Source: Lentinus brumalis (taxonomy: Eukaryota; Basidiomycota; Agaricomycetes; Polyporales; Polyporaceae). Taken from it: a stretch of 64,000 nt of DNA. This document shows positions 22,725 through 35,865 of the stretch, in pieces (position 1 is the first letter of the stretch; every line of letters begins with the position of its first letter). The stretch covers positions 124,001 to 188,000 of the forward strand of contig MARA01000046.1 of assembly GCA_001792895.1 (NCBI GenBank), written 5' to 3'. The notes under the pieces were generated by a model that was not told where the DNA came from, did no database searches, and worked only from the letters and a program-made list of their open reading frames with translations. A program made the translations under genes and the position numbers.

Positions 22725-24767
22725 CTAGGCCCGCCTTCCGTCGGCATCTTCATCCGCCCCGTCGTCGTCGACCTCATCCGATGCAAGCGGAGCAAGCCCC
22801 CGCCAGCGCTGCACCTTCACGCGCAGCAACCTCTCGATCTCGTCGACAGTCTCGCACCGGCCCAACGCAGCACGGAACTTGTTGAACCACGGTCGCCGAC
22901 CACTAGAGCCGCCCTCAGCACTGCAAAGCTCGCGGAGATGAAGAGGCGTACCACTGATGATCGACGAAATGCCGGACGTGCGTCTGTGTCGTCTGTATCG
23001 TCGCGGTATCTGGGTGGTCCCGACAGATCTCGAGATATTCCAGAGATATGTTGACGGGATCGGGGACGACGTTCGCAAATAGACTGCTCAACATTGTTGA
23101 GCCGCGATTCATATGCATGACGAACAGTGCTCACCAAGGATTCGCCAATAGAGTCTCACCAACCATGATCCCATCCGCACGCGTCTCGGCCTGGTTCGCA
23201 GCCACGTCCTCCCACGTCCGCACGTTCCCATTGCTCACCACCGGGATACGCACCCGTTCCTTGAGCGTTCTCACTTGAGAAAGGTCTGCGGCACCCTGCC
23301 GCCGACGTCGTGCAGAGACGTGGCGGGCATGCAGAGTGATCCAGGACGCGCCGGCCGCCTCGAGGCGTGCGCCGAGCTCTGGCGTATTGGCGACGTTCTG
23401 GCAGAGACGAATCTTGGCGGCCACGGGAACAGGGAGTGAATGCGAGAGAGCGGAGACTGGTGTAGGCATGTGTGAGTATGATGTCTGACGAGGCGCATCA
23501 AACAGTTGGTGTAAGCGAAGTGCGTTGTGGCGGGTAATCTGTGCATACACGAAATGTGCACTCGCTCACCAGGTACATGCGTACGATGCGCCGCACATGC
23601 AAGCGGGAGGATTTCGCGGCGATCACGGTGCGCATGTATGCGTCCGGCCCCATGATATCAGGGTGCATGCGCACCCTGGACCCACAATTATCAGAAGAGT
23701 CAACCTGAGCGTATGCGGCAATCTGAAGCACGTGTACGCAAGGGATGCAAGCACATATCCCGCAACGGAATGCGTCTCCGCTGCCTTACTGCGTACGCAG
23801 GAATGAACAGATCAAATCTCGGAGGACTGGCCTCAAATTCGCCGGACGGACGCTATATGTCGCCATATGACAGTAGATCAAAGTTCGCACCCGCTCATAG
23901 GTATATGCGTATGATGCGTCGCAGATATGCTCATCGGAAGAGTTCGCGGTGGTCGAAGTGTGCATATATGCGTCCACCGACGGCCACAACGTACAGCAGA
24001 CAAGAACGTGAAGATTCAGGGGACTATATATGCGACAAGCACGCAATCTGCAAGGGTGTGCCCCTCAGCTGCTCGCACTGCATACGCGAGAAGCGAACAG
24101 ACCAGCCCTGAGAGGACTCGCATCGAACTCTGCCCTTCGAACGGACGCATCTGCGAATATGCCCGCATATAGCCGCATAATTGCATTGCGGTCGATCGAG
24201 GGGACCGTATCCAGCGTATAGATCGAGAGGAGACGTTCAAAGCAGCTTCTTGCCCGTGTATGCGACAATAGGACCATGCAGGATGCATAGGGAGCACATC
24301 ATGAATGGAAAAAAGCAGGACTCACCGATACTCTCGACAATTGGCCAATCCTTCTGACCGAGGAGGTATCCGCCATAATGTCCTTCCCTCGCAGCGTCTT
24401 GCGGACATCCGAGATTGAGATCTACGCATCTTCGTCGATAGTATGAGCTCCCATCACCACACAACCTTTCGTCGCACGAAGACGCACCTATCGCATCCGC
24501 TCTGTCAACGACAGTCCTCGCAGCGCGGACGACGTCGTCTGGGTCGTTCCCGCATAGCTGTACCACCACTGGGCTGTCATACAGTTCCCGCAGACCACGC
24601 GTATGGAACTCGAGGTAGTCTTGGTCGTTCAGGAGACGTTCCGGGAGCAGCATTTGTGTGTAGACCAGCGAGGTGTTGTGCCGTCGGACGAGAATGCGAA
24701 AAGCGAGGTCGCTCTGGTTGACCATGGGCGCGGCGATTCGAGAGAGGTCAAGGTCGTGCGGAAACAT
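22725..24767 (-). CDS. DUS1: DUS1-family tRNA-dihydrouridine synthase, copy 2 (A/B hybrid, shortened tail)
   Basis: The exon plan is the same as copy 1, and the flavin and catalytic motifs are intact (LNLGCPQDAAREGHYG, VPVAAKIRL, VVSNGNV). Exons 1-2 and most of intron 2 match copy 1 (type A). Exons 3-5 match copy 4 (type B: LGARLEAAG and LSQVRTLKER instead of LGTRLEAAG and LSHVRALKER). The type switch lies between 23472 and 23518. The C-terminus runs through the unit boundary and ends DEDADGRRA, losing about 20 acidic residues of copy 1. One base is missing near 23540, inside the long intron. Confidence 0.8.
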
Positions 24768-25610
24768 GATTTGCGAGGAGGTCGTGGTACGAAGCAAACC
24801 TGAGATGTTGCTGAAATGCTTTGCAGCGCGCGCGGCTCAACGGAATCTACATGGCGATTAGATACCGGATGCTGCTGGAGATTGCCGAGGAAATACTTCA
24901 TCTGCGCACTCCGAATACACAAATCATACTTACCTTCCCTCGTATGCGTCTAGGTCCTTGGCCTGCCTGCAAGGATCGTTTTGACAACGTTCATAAGGCA
25001 GGTCTGACTCGGCGGAAGCAGGACAGCCCCGACCCGCGTGATGAGGGTCATCAGCAGATCCACACGACAGCGAACAGCTCAATTCACGGGGAAGCAGAAG
25101 GCCCAGTCAGATGATGTCCAGGGAGGTCCTCCGCAGACACTAGTGTTGCGCCGAGGTACGTGGTTTCTCGACGTCGTGGTGCATAGTCCGAAACGGTCGG
25201 AGAAGCGTGCGCGGAGATTGCCGCGGGCAATGACGCAACGCGACTCGCGTTCGCGTTCGCCGTCGCGTCTGCAGCTCTGTCCCTCGCTCGCAACTCGTCC
25301 TCTGCCCGCCTCTCCCTCTCTCCAGGTGCGGTCTGCCCCCAGCGCGGCTCCTGCCATGTCCCTCCCACGCACTCGCCGCGCACTTGCCCCGCCGTGTTCT
25401 CTCCGCCCCCCTCTGACACCGTCTGTCCTCAGAGCCGGCACCCGTCCCTCGTGTTGCATGCGCTTCGGTGCAGCGCGTGGTAGAAGGAGGACATGGCATG
25501 AAAAGGCACGCTCGTAAGTCTTCAGTACCCTTCCCATCTCCCATCCCGCTGCCGCGCACCCCATGTACACACCGCAAGGGCCACGCCGACCTCTATTCAG
25601 CCTCGTACGT

Positions 25611-26031
25611 CTATGCTGCAAGCAGACGCGTGTACTCGCCCTTGCCGTCTGCCTCCTCCTCTTCCACATCCGCATAAGCGACATTCACTCCGGTGCGCCT
25701 CCGCGTCGCGACATCATGGACGCGTAGCAGCCCGGCGCAGGGCGCGTTCATGGAGCCGTCTGCACGCGCACTCTTAACGCGGTCAGCGCGGCCCTTCGCC
25801 GGTCTTTCTGGCACAGAGATGTCTATTATCTGGTACGTACTACACGTTCGCACTGCGCGTACTACTGACGCACGCAAAATCTACGCGCGCCCAGCTCCAT
25901 CCATGCTCTCCCGACATCTGCCCGACATACTCCATCGCTGCCACACATCGCCGGGTCAGGGCGCGTAACGATAGCACGCAGGACGTACCGGGCTCAAGAC
26001 GCGCCCCTCCTCGGTCTACCGCGCAAGGCAC
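25611..26031 (-). CDS. unrecognised small gene, unit 2
   Basis: This is the second copy of the gene at 15776-16196, with the same two exons (25611-25829 and from 25870 upward) and no coding difference seen. Confidence 0.3.
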
Positions 26032-27561
26032 ATCGTGAAGACGTTCAAGGTTTGACCTGTGCTCCCAGAGCGGTCAGCTTGACGAACTCAGCGAGGAACG
26101 GACGTCAACATACCTGGAGCCCGTCAAACACGACGACGAAGACGAAGACGACGACGGGGTGCAGCAAGGACGGTTACGACGAGGAGTCCAGGCAGCGGCG
26201 ACGTCGAAGAGCTGGGAAGCACACAGCGGGAGGGACTTGCAATGAGCGAAGGGGAGGTGAGCAGCACCATGCCCCGTCCCGTCGCTCTCCAGGCAGTACT
26301 TATACTCTCCGCTCCAGCACGCACGGCGGCACACAGCGAACGTGTCAGTGCCTCTGAAGCGGTCCCCGGACTCCGCGCGGACCATCACGCGAACTCGGCA
26401 GGGTCGAACACACGCTTACGCTGCACCCCGGCTGCGAATATGGGCGGTCTCTCCGCCTCTATCGAGGCAACATCGGAACTTGGAGCAACACGCCAGAGCG
26501 TCGTCCGCCCGAGTGGCAGCAGTACGACTGCGACGCACTAGCCTATGCAGCAGCTCGAGCTCTTTGGCGAGGGTGTCACTCCGCCAGACACAGCACCTCG
26601 CAGTGACGGCTCTCGTTCGAGCGGGCACCAGCCGCCACGGAACACTCGCTCGCAGCCGCATCGTACGACACGGGCACGATCAGCGGCCTGCAAATTGGCG
26701 TGGGTTCTGCGACGACCGAGACAGCGCATCACGGAGTCGTTCGCCTGCGCGGCGGGGATACGAGTCGTGGCGCAGCGGGTGCAGAATCCAGATCCCCGGT
26801 GAGTGCATGCAGATTCCAGCAGTCTCCGACGCTCTCTTCCGCGCATTCAAGTGGTCGTCGCAGACCGCGCTCCGCGAGTTGTGCAGGCTGTCGCCGTCAA
26901 TCGGCCCGACCCAGTCTGCAATGAACACTCACCCCGTGCAGCTACATCGTACAACACGCACACGATCATCGATCATCGCGCACGATGACGGCGGGGTCGG
27001 ACGCGTTGCATATTGGCGTGGGTGCTGGGACGGACCGCAGGCGACGGCTCCGAACCTCTGGTTCTGGATCCTGGGAGACGGTAAGTGGTAAGCCTGAAAC
27101 ATCTCCGAAGGGCGCGCAGGTGCTGATTGTATTCGCAGAGGACGAGACGGCGAGCTCGGTGCCCGACGCCGTGACCCCGTCAGCTCATGGTTTCCGTTCT
27201 GCTGGCGAGGTCCTTGTGGCCGCTCCGCTGCGTCCTCCGCAACGCATGTCGTAGTCTAGTCTCCCTCGAATACTAGCACAGTGCGCGTCGTCCACGTCTG
27301 ACTTGTGCTGAACTCACTGCTCTCTCCATGCTCCTGCATTCGTCGCACGTCGCAATGCTGGACGTTTCAAGGCGTGGAGTGGGATGGCTCCCCACAAGCA
27401 CGCGACGGCTGACGGCTCCGGCCTGTCGGTGAGTGCAATTGTTCGTTGCGACCTGGCGCAACCCTGTGCAGATGACGGTCGAGGCCGCAATGGACACTTC
27501 GACATGCGGCGCTCCGTGGCGGATACTGGTGCGTCCTCGAGGTGTGCATCGTGGCTGTTTG

Positions 27562-28251
27562 CTAGTATTCAAGCTTGAGAACGCGAATGACGCCCCCGTG
27601 ATTGGACAGGACATGGATGTGTGCATCGTGCGCGTCCTTGAAGTCCTGAGTGACTGCTCGCACGTCGATGGAGCTTCTGTCCGCCTCGGTACACGGCCGC
27701 GTTCCCTGCTCGTCGCCAGGGTCGCTGCGGACGTTGCGGTCGCGCCATTCGCTTCTTGATTCTTCGCTTTGGTCGGCGTGCATGTTCCGCCCGTTCGTTG
27801 TACGCGACGGCTCCCCCACGCTGCCGTGCACCGTTTCATGCCGGGGCGCCGCTCAGGATGACTCGGAGCTTGGGACGATGCAGGCGGACTTGAGCTCCCG
27901 AGCAACCCTGCCTGCGAGGAGGCCGTGCATCTTGGAGCCAGTCTGGTACCGTCCAGAGGACGCGATGCGCTCAGACTCGATCCATGGGTCCTCAACGATG
28001 TAGGCGAGGCTCTCGGCCAAGTCTGGGAGGTCACACCCGTCGTTCTGTCGAGTAACCGACTTGTCGATGTGCGGCCTCAAACTGACTAGCAGCAGCACCA
28101 CGATCAGGTGGCCTCCCGACCCTCGAAACTCAAAGCAGTCCAGACGGACGGCTTTGCCAAGTCTCAGCTGAATTCTGTCCCGTAGGAATGGTACCGAAAA
28201 GAGGAAGGAGGTCCAGGCTCGACAGCAACGTCTGCCAGTCGGGTTGTGCAT
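27562..28251 (-). CDS. gene-like fragment of unknown function, unit 2
   Basis: This is the second copy of 17729-18418, with the same two protein-like stretches in different frames. Confidence 0.22.
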
Positions 28252-28769
28252 AGCTCCCGAGCTTCGGCACGTCGTGGGACTGTTGTGTGCAAGATATCGC
28301 AGTCATTTGCCTCGATATTTTGCCATATGCACTGGTATCCTGGATGCCTCGCCGCTGTGGTCGAGGGAGTGCATTGTAGATAGGTTAAGTACTTCGAGGA
28401 GCAGTACTGGCAGCAGTTTGACTCGGAATATGATGCTAGTCTTCCCAGATTCATTCTTGCATGCCATGCTCTCCGAAACAGCATATAGATGCTCAATCGA
28501 GCTAGTGTTGTGCTCTCCAACATTCCAAATGATTCTGTTAGCAAGTAGCGCTCTCTTGAACCGATTCGTGCATGTGAAGCACCAGAATTTGCCCGCGAGC
28601 GTCGGTAGAGCACCTCGTCACCGCCTGGCAAGTCTGTGTTCTCGTGTTCAAGCAGTACTCTGCATCTTAATAGGAACCAGTAAGGAGGAAAGATATAAAT
28701 GTGCCCAAACTTGAACAGCAGCCCAACGGCGCCGTCGAGCCCTTTCTCGCAAGCCTATCACTGTTCACA

Positions 28770-29574
28770 ATGGTTAACACTCGGCATCCTCGATACCTCC
28801 GCGCCCTGGCTGTCAGTGCATATGTAAACCAAGCTGTACGCTCATCCTCGCACACCGCACTCGTCCACCCTCTCCCTGGGTCTGTCTCCACGCGGGAGTA
28901 CAGTACGAAAGAGGCCAAGGTCCGGGGAACTGTCCGGATGTTGCTGAATGCATCGGCCGGTAAGTCATGATGTCTCAGTGCTCACCCTGCTCACGGACTG
29001 ATCTCTCACGCACACAGCCAAGACGTCCGGTGTCCCGGATGCCACGATGGGCTGGACGCTTCTCTCGTTCCGAGATGATGTCGTCATTCCGCTCGAAATC
29101 GTGCTGGTTGGGTGGCCGCCCGAGTTCCCCTTCATGAACCTCAGCAGCCCGGGCCATGTCAGCCAGAAGGCAATGCGGAAGCTCCTCAAGCTCCTCGAAG
29201 CAAAGCCACCCCAGCTCTACTTCGTGAAGGCGACGCCGGAGCAGCTGCAGGCCGCCCGACTCGACCCTGCGAGTGTCTGTCCCGGACCGCTGTTCCCCGC
29301 ACCTGCGCCCAATTTCGGCTACAGCAACATCGGCAGACGGCCGATCAGACATGACAAGGACACTGGGCTCGCTGTCCCTCACCGTTACGTCCGTGACGGG
29401 CCGAAGAGCGCGAAGGAGGTCTCAGACGAGGTCGAGGCTGTTGCAGATGCGGAGATTGAGGGCGGGGCTCGGCGGAGGGGCCCGCTTCCCCAGCTTCATA
29501 CCCCATTCGGAGTCAAGCTTGGCTGGTACAGCACAGGTTGGCGGGAGTTGCCTGCATTCATAGACCTTGAGTAG
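28770..29574 (+). CDS. hypothetical protein, about 248 residues, unit 2
   Basis: This is the second copy of the gene at 18937-19741. Start context, single intron, stop and upstream TATAAA are all kept, and both exons read the same. Confidence 0.6.
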
Positions 29575-29974
29575 GACTTGCATCGGGACCTCTGGTAGCG
29601 TAGTTGATCTGCATCGTTTCAACCTAGCTTACTTACATGCCATGGCGTAGTAATACATGCTGACTTCTCATCATCGAATCATTGTCGTACTGGGTGCCTG
29701 TTTCGAAAATTCTGCATGAGAAGAAAGATGCCAGCCACAATCGCATATCGCAGATTCAGCCCGCCGAAGCAAGGTTAACCTTCACTGCACCGCCCAGGAA
29801 TGCCGCCGAAGGGACACGTTCTTCCTTCACCGTTAATTTTGTGTCCACCTCTCCCACCTACCGACGTTGCTCCCCTTCCCCTTCAAGCACGACAATAGCT
29901 CACCTAAATCGCTCTTGAGGTCAGTCTCCCCTTCTAACGTGCCCTACGCTGTCGCTGTCGGTACTGCGACTGAC

Positions 29975-30596
29975 CAGCGGCCATGCAGCGTGCTTCCTGT
30001 CATTGCCCAGCTTCAGACCCACGACGCGGCGACGCCGTCGACCTCGTCAACGTCTCTCACTGGCACGATGCCGCGCTCGGACACCACTAGGTCACAGCCC
30101 TCTCTACGGGGAGGGAACGAGGTACGCACGTTCTAGCAACCCTGTTGACTGTCCCCGACAGCAGTACGCCGTTCTCCTAGTCACCCCGCTATGTCCGTGC
30201 ACGAGCGCAGCGCGGGTCTTGGGCTATGGCATCGCGGCGGCGGTACATCAGTACGTCGTCCACCACCGCGGCGGCCGCTTCCGTTGTTCAATGGCGGTTT
30301 ACGGAGTTCCTTATTGCGATCGCTCTATGACAAAGTAAGCTCGTCATCTGTTCCGTGAAGCGTCGCGCTCACGACCTGCTCACCGCAGCACTGTCAAGCT
30401 GTTCCTTTCGTGCAAGCTCGCTGGCACTCGACGGCACGTCTGTCTTGCCGAAGACCAACCTTCGAAGCTCGATGTCCTCGCGTCGAGGCCGTCAACGGCC
30501 CCGTGTTCTCCGCCGCCCCTCGTTCTGGATATCCCGCCGTCGCCGCTATCGTCTCCCGGCTCTCCTACGTACCTCGACACGAACAGCGCTGCCTAA
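29975..30596 (+). CDS. small spliced gene of unknown function, unit 2
   Basis: This is the second copy of 20142-20763, with the same three-exon reading. Confidence 0.3.
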
Positions 30597-30712
30597 ACCG
30601 TCCGGTTCCACAGTCTTCGTGAGCTCATCTTGCCCCGCGACGTCCACGACGTCGGGACAGTGAGACGTGCATATGTCGTGACCTCCCGGACACTGCAAAG
30701 TATGTCAGATGT

Positions 30713-31703
30713 TTCGCTGTGGACGCACTTAAGTCTGACGTACCTGCAGCTCCTCAGACCTCCGGTGTTCCTTGGAACAAGCTGCACCCTTCGGTGCTCG
30801 CACGCCTCGAGGTTACGCCCAGCACTCCCGCAGACGACTTCACGCCGACCGCGACGAAGCTCGGGCTGCTTTCCAGCGCTCCCGGGACGTCTCTCTTGGG
30901 CGAGACACTCGACGTGCGAGCTATGAGGCTCTGTCAGCACTCGAACCAGCCAGGTATGTGGGATGTCTCTCCGTGGCCGCACCTGCGCCTGACTCACCTC
31001 AATTGCTCTCCAGCGCTCCCGGAGACGACTTCTCGCCGCACGCAAGGCTTCTCGGGCTCGCCGGTGCTCCCGGTACATCTTATGAGCCGGACGCTGGAGG
31101 TGCGAGCTGTGGAACTCGGTCAGCACTCGACATCGTCAGGAGATCCAGCAAACCGGCTGTTGCGCGTGCCCAGTGGGCTGCATCATGACGAGCCGACACT
31201 ACGCAGCAGGTAAAATCTGCTGCTGAGACGTCTACGTCTGACTTACCTCCTCTGCTCGTCACAGCCGTCGACTGCTCTTGCGCACCAGTCACGACTTGCG
31301 ATGCGAGGCTACAGCCAGCGCTCCCGGAGACGACGTCCCGCCGCTCCTGCAGACTCCCGGGCTGTTCTCGTCAGCGTGGCACCTCAGTGTGTCGTCTTCA
31401 TGATTGCGAACTTGTGTACGCTGCGTCATGACGCGCCGACACTGCTCAGCAGGGGAGGTGTCTCGCTGCTGAGACGTCTGCGTCTGACTCACCTTCTCTG
31501 CTCTTCCCAGCCCGCCGACTGTTTACGCGCACCAGCCACGACCTACGACACGAGGCTACGGCTAGCGCTCCCGGCAACGACATCCCACCGCTCCTGCAGA
31601 CTCCCGGGCTGCTCGTCAGCGCTCCCGGACGTTTCCCGAGGCCGAACGCTCGCCGCTCGCGTCTGGGAGCTGCGAATTTTGGTCAGCACTCGAGACTGCT
31701 AGA
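30713..31703. repeat. four diverged modules, unit 2
   Basis: This block matches 20880-21870, with the same four modules. Confidence 0.6.
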
Positions 31704-32353
31704 GGTGCAGTCGGCGAGATGCGTGCCAGCCCACGCGGTACGTACCTCTACGTGATCCATGATGAGTTCAAGTGAGTTCTGTGTCCGTTCCAGTTCCGAC
31801 GCATTTCTGACATACCTCTTGCAAACTTTCCCGCTGCCCGGCCACGCGTGCATCGCCGTCGTGTTGCAGCCTGCCTGCCGAGCGCAGAAGTCACGTCAGG
31901 AGACGAGCACTCACCTTGGTATGTTCGCACTTGTCTGTACTTGCTGCTCAGGCGAGTCCGGGGGTCGTGTGTTGCCGTTAGACGGCAGATCGCGCCGAGT
32001 GCCTTCAGGCAATCCCTTTTTTTCAGAGCAGCACGCACACTCCGCATGCGGCCAATAGAGAGTCAAGCAAGCAGGCCTGTTGTCTTTCAGAGCACCGGCG
32101 AACTCACGCAGATGCGAGGGCAAGACGGGCAGCGAGATGGCGGTTGGAGACAAGAGAGGCGCAGGATAGGCGCCCGCGCGTCGGACGAGTTCTGTGTCGG
32201 TCGCGGCTCCGGGGTTTTCATACAAGTCCATGTATTCTAGCACGCAGCTTGTACGTAGTATACATCGAATACATGCACATGTCCTGAGAACTGCCTGAGT
32301 GTGCCCGACATCGTACGTGTCGATATCTCGAGGGTGCTACACCGCTAGTGGGG

Positions 32354-32435
32354 CTCTATGTCTGTAGGGTGACTCTACGTCCGTAGGGCGCGTTCTACGT
32401 CCGTATGGTGCGTTCTACGTCCATGAGGTGCGCTG
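32354..32435. repeat. short tandem repeat, unit 2
   Basis: Four imperfect 20 bp copies, as at 22521-22602. Confidence 0.7.
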
Positions 32436-32557
32436 AGGCATTCGATCGACACGGTGGATCGAGTCGCGTCTTAGCCACACACGAGGCTACGAGCCGCCAG
32501 CGGAGCGCGCACAAGATATATTCGGCTATCTACCACACGCAGCGCCACGCCCGCTCG

Positions 32558-34601
32558 CTAGGCCCGCCTTCCGTCGGCATCTTCATCCGCCCCGTCGTCG
32601 TCGACCTCATCCGATGCAAGCGGAGCAAGCCCCCGCCAGCGCTGCACCTTCACGCGCAGCAACCTCTCGATCTCGTCGACAGTCTCGCACCGGCCCAACG
32701 CAGCACGGAACTTGTTGAACCACGGTCGCCGACCACTAGAGCCGCCCTCAGCACTGCAAAGCTCGCGGAGATGAAGAGGCGTACCACTGATGATCGACGA
32801 AATGCCGGACGTGCGTCTGTGTCGTCTGTATCGTCGCGGTATCTGGGTGGTCCCGACAGATCTCGAGATATTCCAGAGATATGTTGACGGGATCGGGGAC
32901 GACGTTCGCAAATAGACTGCTCAACATTGTTGAGCCGCGATTCATATGCATGACGAACAGTGCTCACCAAGGATTCGCCAATAGAGTCTCACCAACCATG
33001 ATCCCATCCGCACGCGTCTCGGCCTGGTTCGCAGCCACGTCCTCCCACGTCCGCACGTTCCCATTGCTCACCACCGGGATACGCACCCGTTCCTTGAGCG
33101 TTCTCACTTGAGAAAGGTCTGCGGCACCCTGCCGCCGACGTCGTGCAGAGACGTGGCGGGCATGCAGAGTGATCCAGGACGCGCCGGCCGCCTCGAGGCG
33201 TGCGCCGAGCTCTGGCGTATTGGCGACGTTCTGGCAGAGACGAATCTTGGCGGCCACGGGAACAGGGAGTGAATGCGAGAGAGCGGAGACTGGTGTAGGC
33301 ATGTATGAGTATGATGTCTGACGAGGCGCATCAAACAGTTGGTGTAAGCGAAGTGCGTTGTGGCGGGTAATCCTGTGCATACACGAAATGTGCACTCGCT
33401 CACCAGGTACATGCGTACGATGCGCCGCACATGCAAGCGGGAGGATTTCGCGGCGATCACGGTGCGCATGTATGCGTCCGGCCCCATGATATCAGGGTGC
33501 ATGCGCACCCTGGACCCACAATTATCAGAAGAGTCAACCTGAGCGTATGCGGCAATCTGAAGCACGTGTACGCAAGGGATGCAAGCACATATCCCGCAAC
33601 GGAATGCGTCTCCGCTGCCTTACTGCGTACGCAGGAATGAACAGATCAAATCTCGGAGGACTGGCCTCAAATTCGCCGGACGGACGCTATATGTCGCCAT
33701 ATGACAGTAGATCAAAGTTCGCACCCGCTCATAGGTATATGCGTATGATGCGTCGCAGATATGCTCATCGGAAGAGTTCGCGGTGGTCGAAGTGTGCATA
33801 TATGCGTCCACCGACGGCCACAACGTACAGCAGACAAGAACGTGAAGATTCAGGGGACTATATATGCGACAAGCACGCAATCTGCAAGGGTGTGCCCCTC
33901 AGCTGCTCGCACTGCATACGCGAGAAGCGAACAGACCAGCCCTGAGAGGACTCGCATCGAACTCTGCCCTTCGAACGGACGCATCTGCGAATATGCCCGC
34001 ATATAGCCGCATAATTGCATTGCGGTCGATCGAGGGGACCGTATCCAGCGTATAGATCGAGAGGAGACGTTCAAAGCAGCTTCTTGCCCGTGTATGCGAC
34101 AATAGGACCATGCAGGATGCATAGGGAGCACATCATGAATGGAAAAAAGCAGGACTCACCGATACTCTCGACAATTGGCCAATCCTTCTGACCGAGGAGG
34201 TATCCGCCATAATGTCCTTCCCTCGCAGCGTCTTGCGGACATCCGAGATTGAGATCTACGCATCTTCGTCGATAGTATGAGCTCCCATCACCACACAACC
34301 TTTCGTCGCACGAAGACGCACCTATCGCATCCGCTCTGTCAACGACAGTCCTCGCAGCGCGGACGACGTCGTCTGGGTCGTTCCCGCATAGCTGTACCAC
34401 CACTGGGCTGTCATACAGTTCCCGCAGACCACGCGTATGGAACTCGAGGTAGTCTTGGTCGTTCAGGAGACGTTCCGGGAGCAGCATTTGTGTGTAGACC
34501 AGCGAGGTGTTGTGCCGTCGGACGAGAATGCGAAAAGCGAGGTCGCTCTGGTTGACCATGGGCGCGGCGATTCGAGAGAGGTCAAGGTCGTGCGGAAACA
34601 T
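32558..34601 (-). CDS. DUS1: DUS1-family tRNA-dihydrouridine synthase, copy 3 (A/B hybrid, shortened tail)
   Basis: This copy is nearly identical to copy 2: type A exons 1-2, type B exons 3-5, and the same shortened C-terminus ending DEDADGRRA. Its A/B switch lies between 33301 and 33305, a few bases to the left of the matching interval in copy 2. Intron 2 keeps the C that copy 2 lacks. All motifs are intact. Confidence 0.8.
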
Positions 34602-35444
34602 GATTTGCGAGGAGGTCGTGGTACGAAGCAAACCTGAGATGTTGCTGAAATGCTTTGCAGCGCGCGCGGCTCAACGGAATCTACATGGCGATTAGATACC
34701 GGATGCTGCTGGAGATTGCCGAGGAAATACTTCATCTGCGCACTCCGAATACACAAATCATACTTACCTTCCCTCGTATGCGTCTAGGTCCTTGGCCTGC
34801 CTGCAAGGATCGTTTTGACAACGTTCATAAGGCAGGTCTGACTCGGCGGAAGCAGGACAGCCCCGACCCGCGTGATGAGGGTCATCAGCAGATCCACACG
34901 ACAGCGAACAGCTCAATTCACGGGGAAGCAGAAGGCCCAGTCAGATGATGTCCAGGGAGGTCCTCCGCAGACACTAGTGTTGCGCCGAGGTACGTGGTTT
35001 CTCGACGTCGTGGTGCATAGTCCGAAACGGTCGGAGAAGCGTGCGCGGAGATTGCCGCGGGCAATGACGCAACGCGACTCGCGTTCGCGTTCGCCGTCGC
35101 GTCTGCAGCTCTGTCCCTCGCTCGCAACTCGTCCTCTGCCCGCCTCTCCCTCTCTCCAGGTGCGGTCTGCCCCCAGCGCGGCTCCTGCCATGTCCCTCCC
35201 ACGCACTCGCCGCGCACTTGCCCCGCCGTGTTCTCTCCGCCCCCCTCTGACACCGTCTGTCCTCAGAGCCGGCACCCGTCCCTCGTGTTGCATGCGCTTC
35301 GGTGCAGCGCGTGGTAGAAGGAGGACATGGCATGAAAAGGCACGCTCGTAAGTCTTCAGTACCCTTCCCATCTCCCATCCCGCTGCCGCGCACCCCATGT
35401 ACACACCGCAAGGGCCACGCCGACCTCTATTCAGCCTCGTACGT

Positions 35445-35865
35445 CTATGCTGCAAGCAGACGCGTGTACTCGCCCTTGCCGTCTGCCTCCTCCTCTTCCA
35501 CATCCGCATAAGCGACATTCACTCCGGTGCGCCTCCGCGTCGCGACATCATGGACGCGTAGCAGCCCGGCGCAGGGCGCGTTCATGGAGCCGTCTGCACG
35601 CGCACTCTTAACGCGGTCAGCGCGGCCCTTCGCCGGTCTTTCTGGCACAGAGATGTCTATTATCTGGTACGTACTACACGTTCGCACTGCGCGTACTACT
35701 GACGCACGCAAAATCTACGCGCGCCCAGCTCCATCCATGCTCTCCCGACATCTGCCCGACATACTCCATCGCTGCCACACATCGCCGGGTCAGGGCGCGT
35801 AACGATAGCACGCAGGACGTACCGGGCTCAAGACGCGCCCCTCCTCGGTCTACCGCGCAAGGCAC
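35445..35865 (-). CDS. unrecognised small gene, unit 3
   Basis: This is the third copy of 15776-16196, without visible change. Confidence 0.3.

Larger units (their letters stand above)
12903..22738. repeat. tandem segmental duplication, unit 1 (9836 bp)
   Basis: This is the first of three head-to-tail units. Its left edge is set by the last base shared with the start of unit 2 (CGTCGGCATCTT at 12903 and at 22739). Left of it the sequence is unique. Units 1 to 3 appear identical over about 9 kb except for a few changes, for example a 2 bp AG present near 16422 and absent from the matching place in unit 2. Content in order: DUS1 (-), a CT-rich block, a small gene (-), degenerate modules, a gene-like stretch (-), a 248-residue gene (+), a small spliced gene (+), four diverged modules and a short tandem repeat. 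Confidence 0.95.
22739..32571. repeat. tandem segmental duplication, unit 2 (9833 bp)
   Basis: This unit runs directly on from unit 1 and carries the same genes in the same order. Visible private differences are the absence of AG near 26257 and of one C near 23540. The first 0.75 kb is type B sequence, like units 3 and 4; the rest is like unit 1. Confidence 0.95.
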
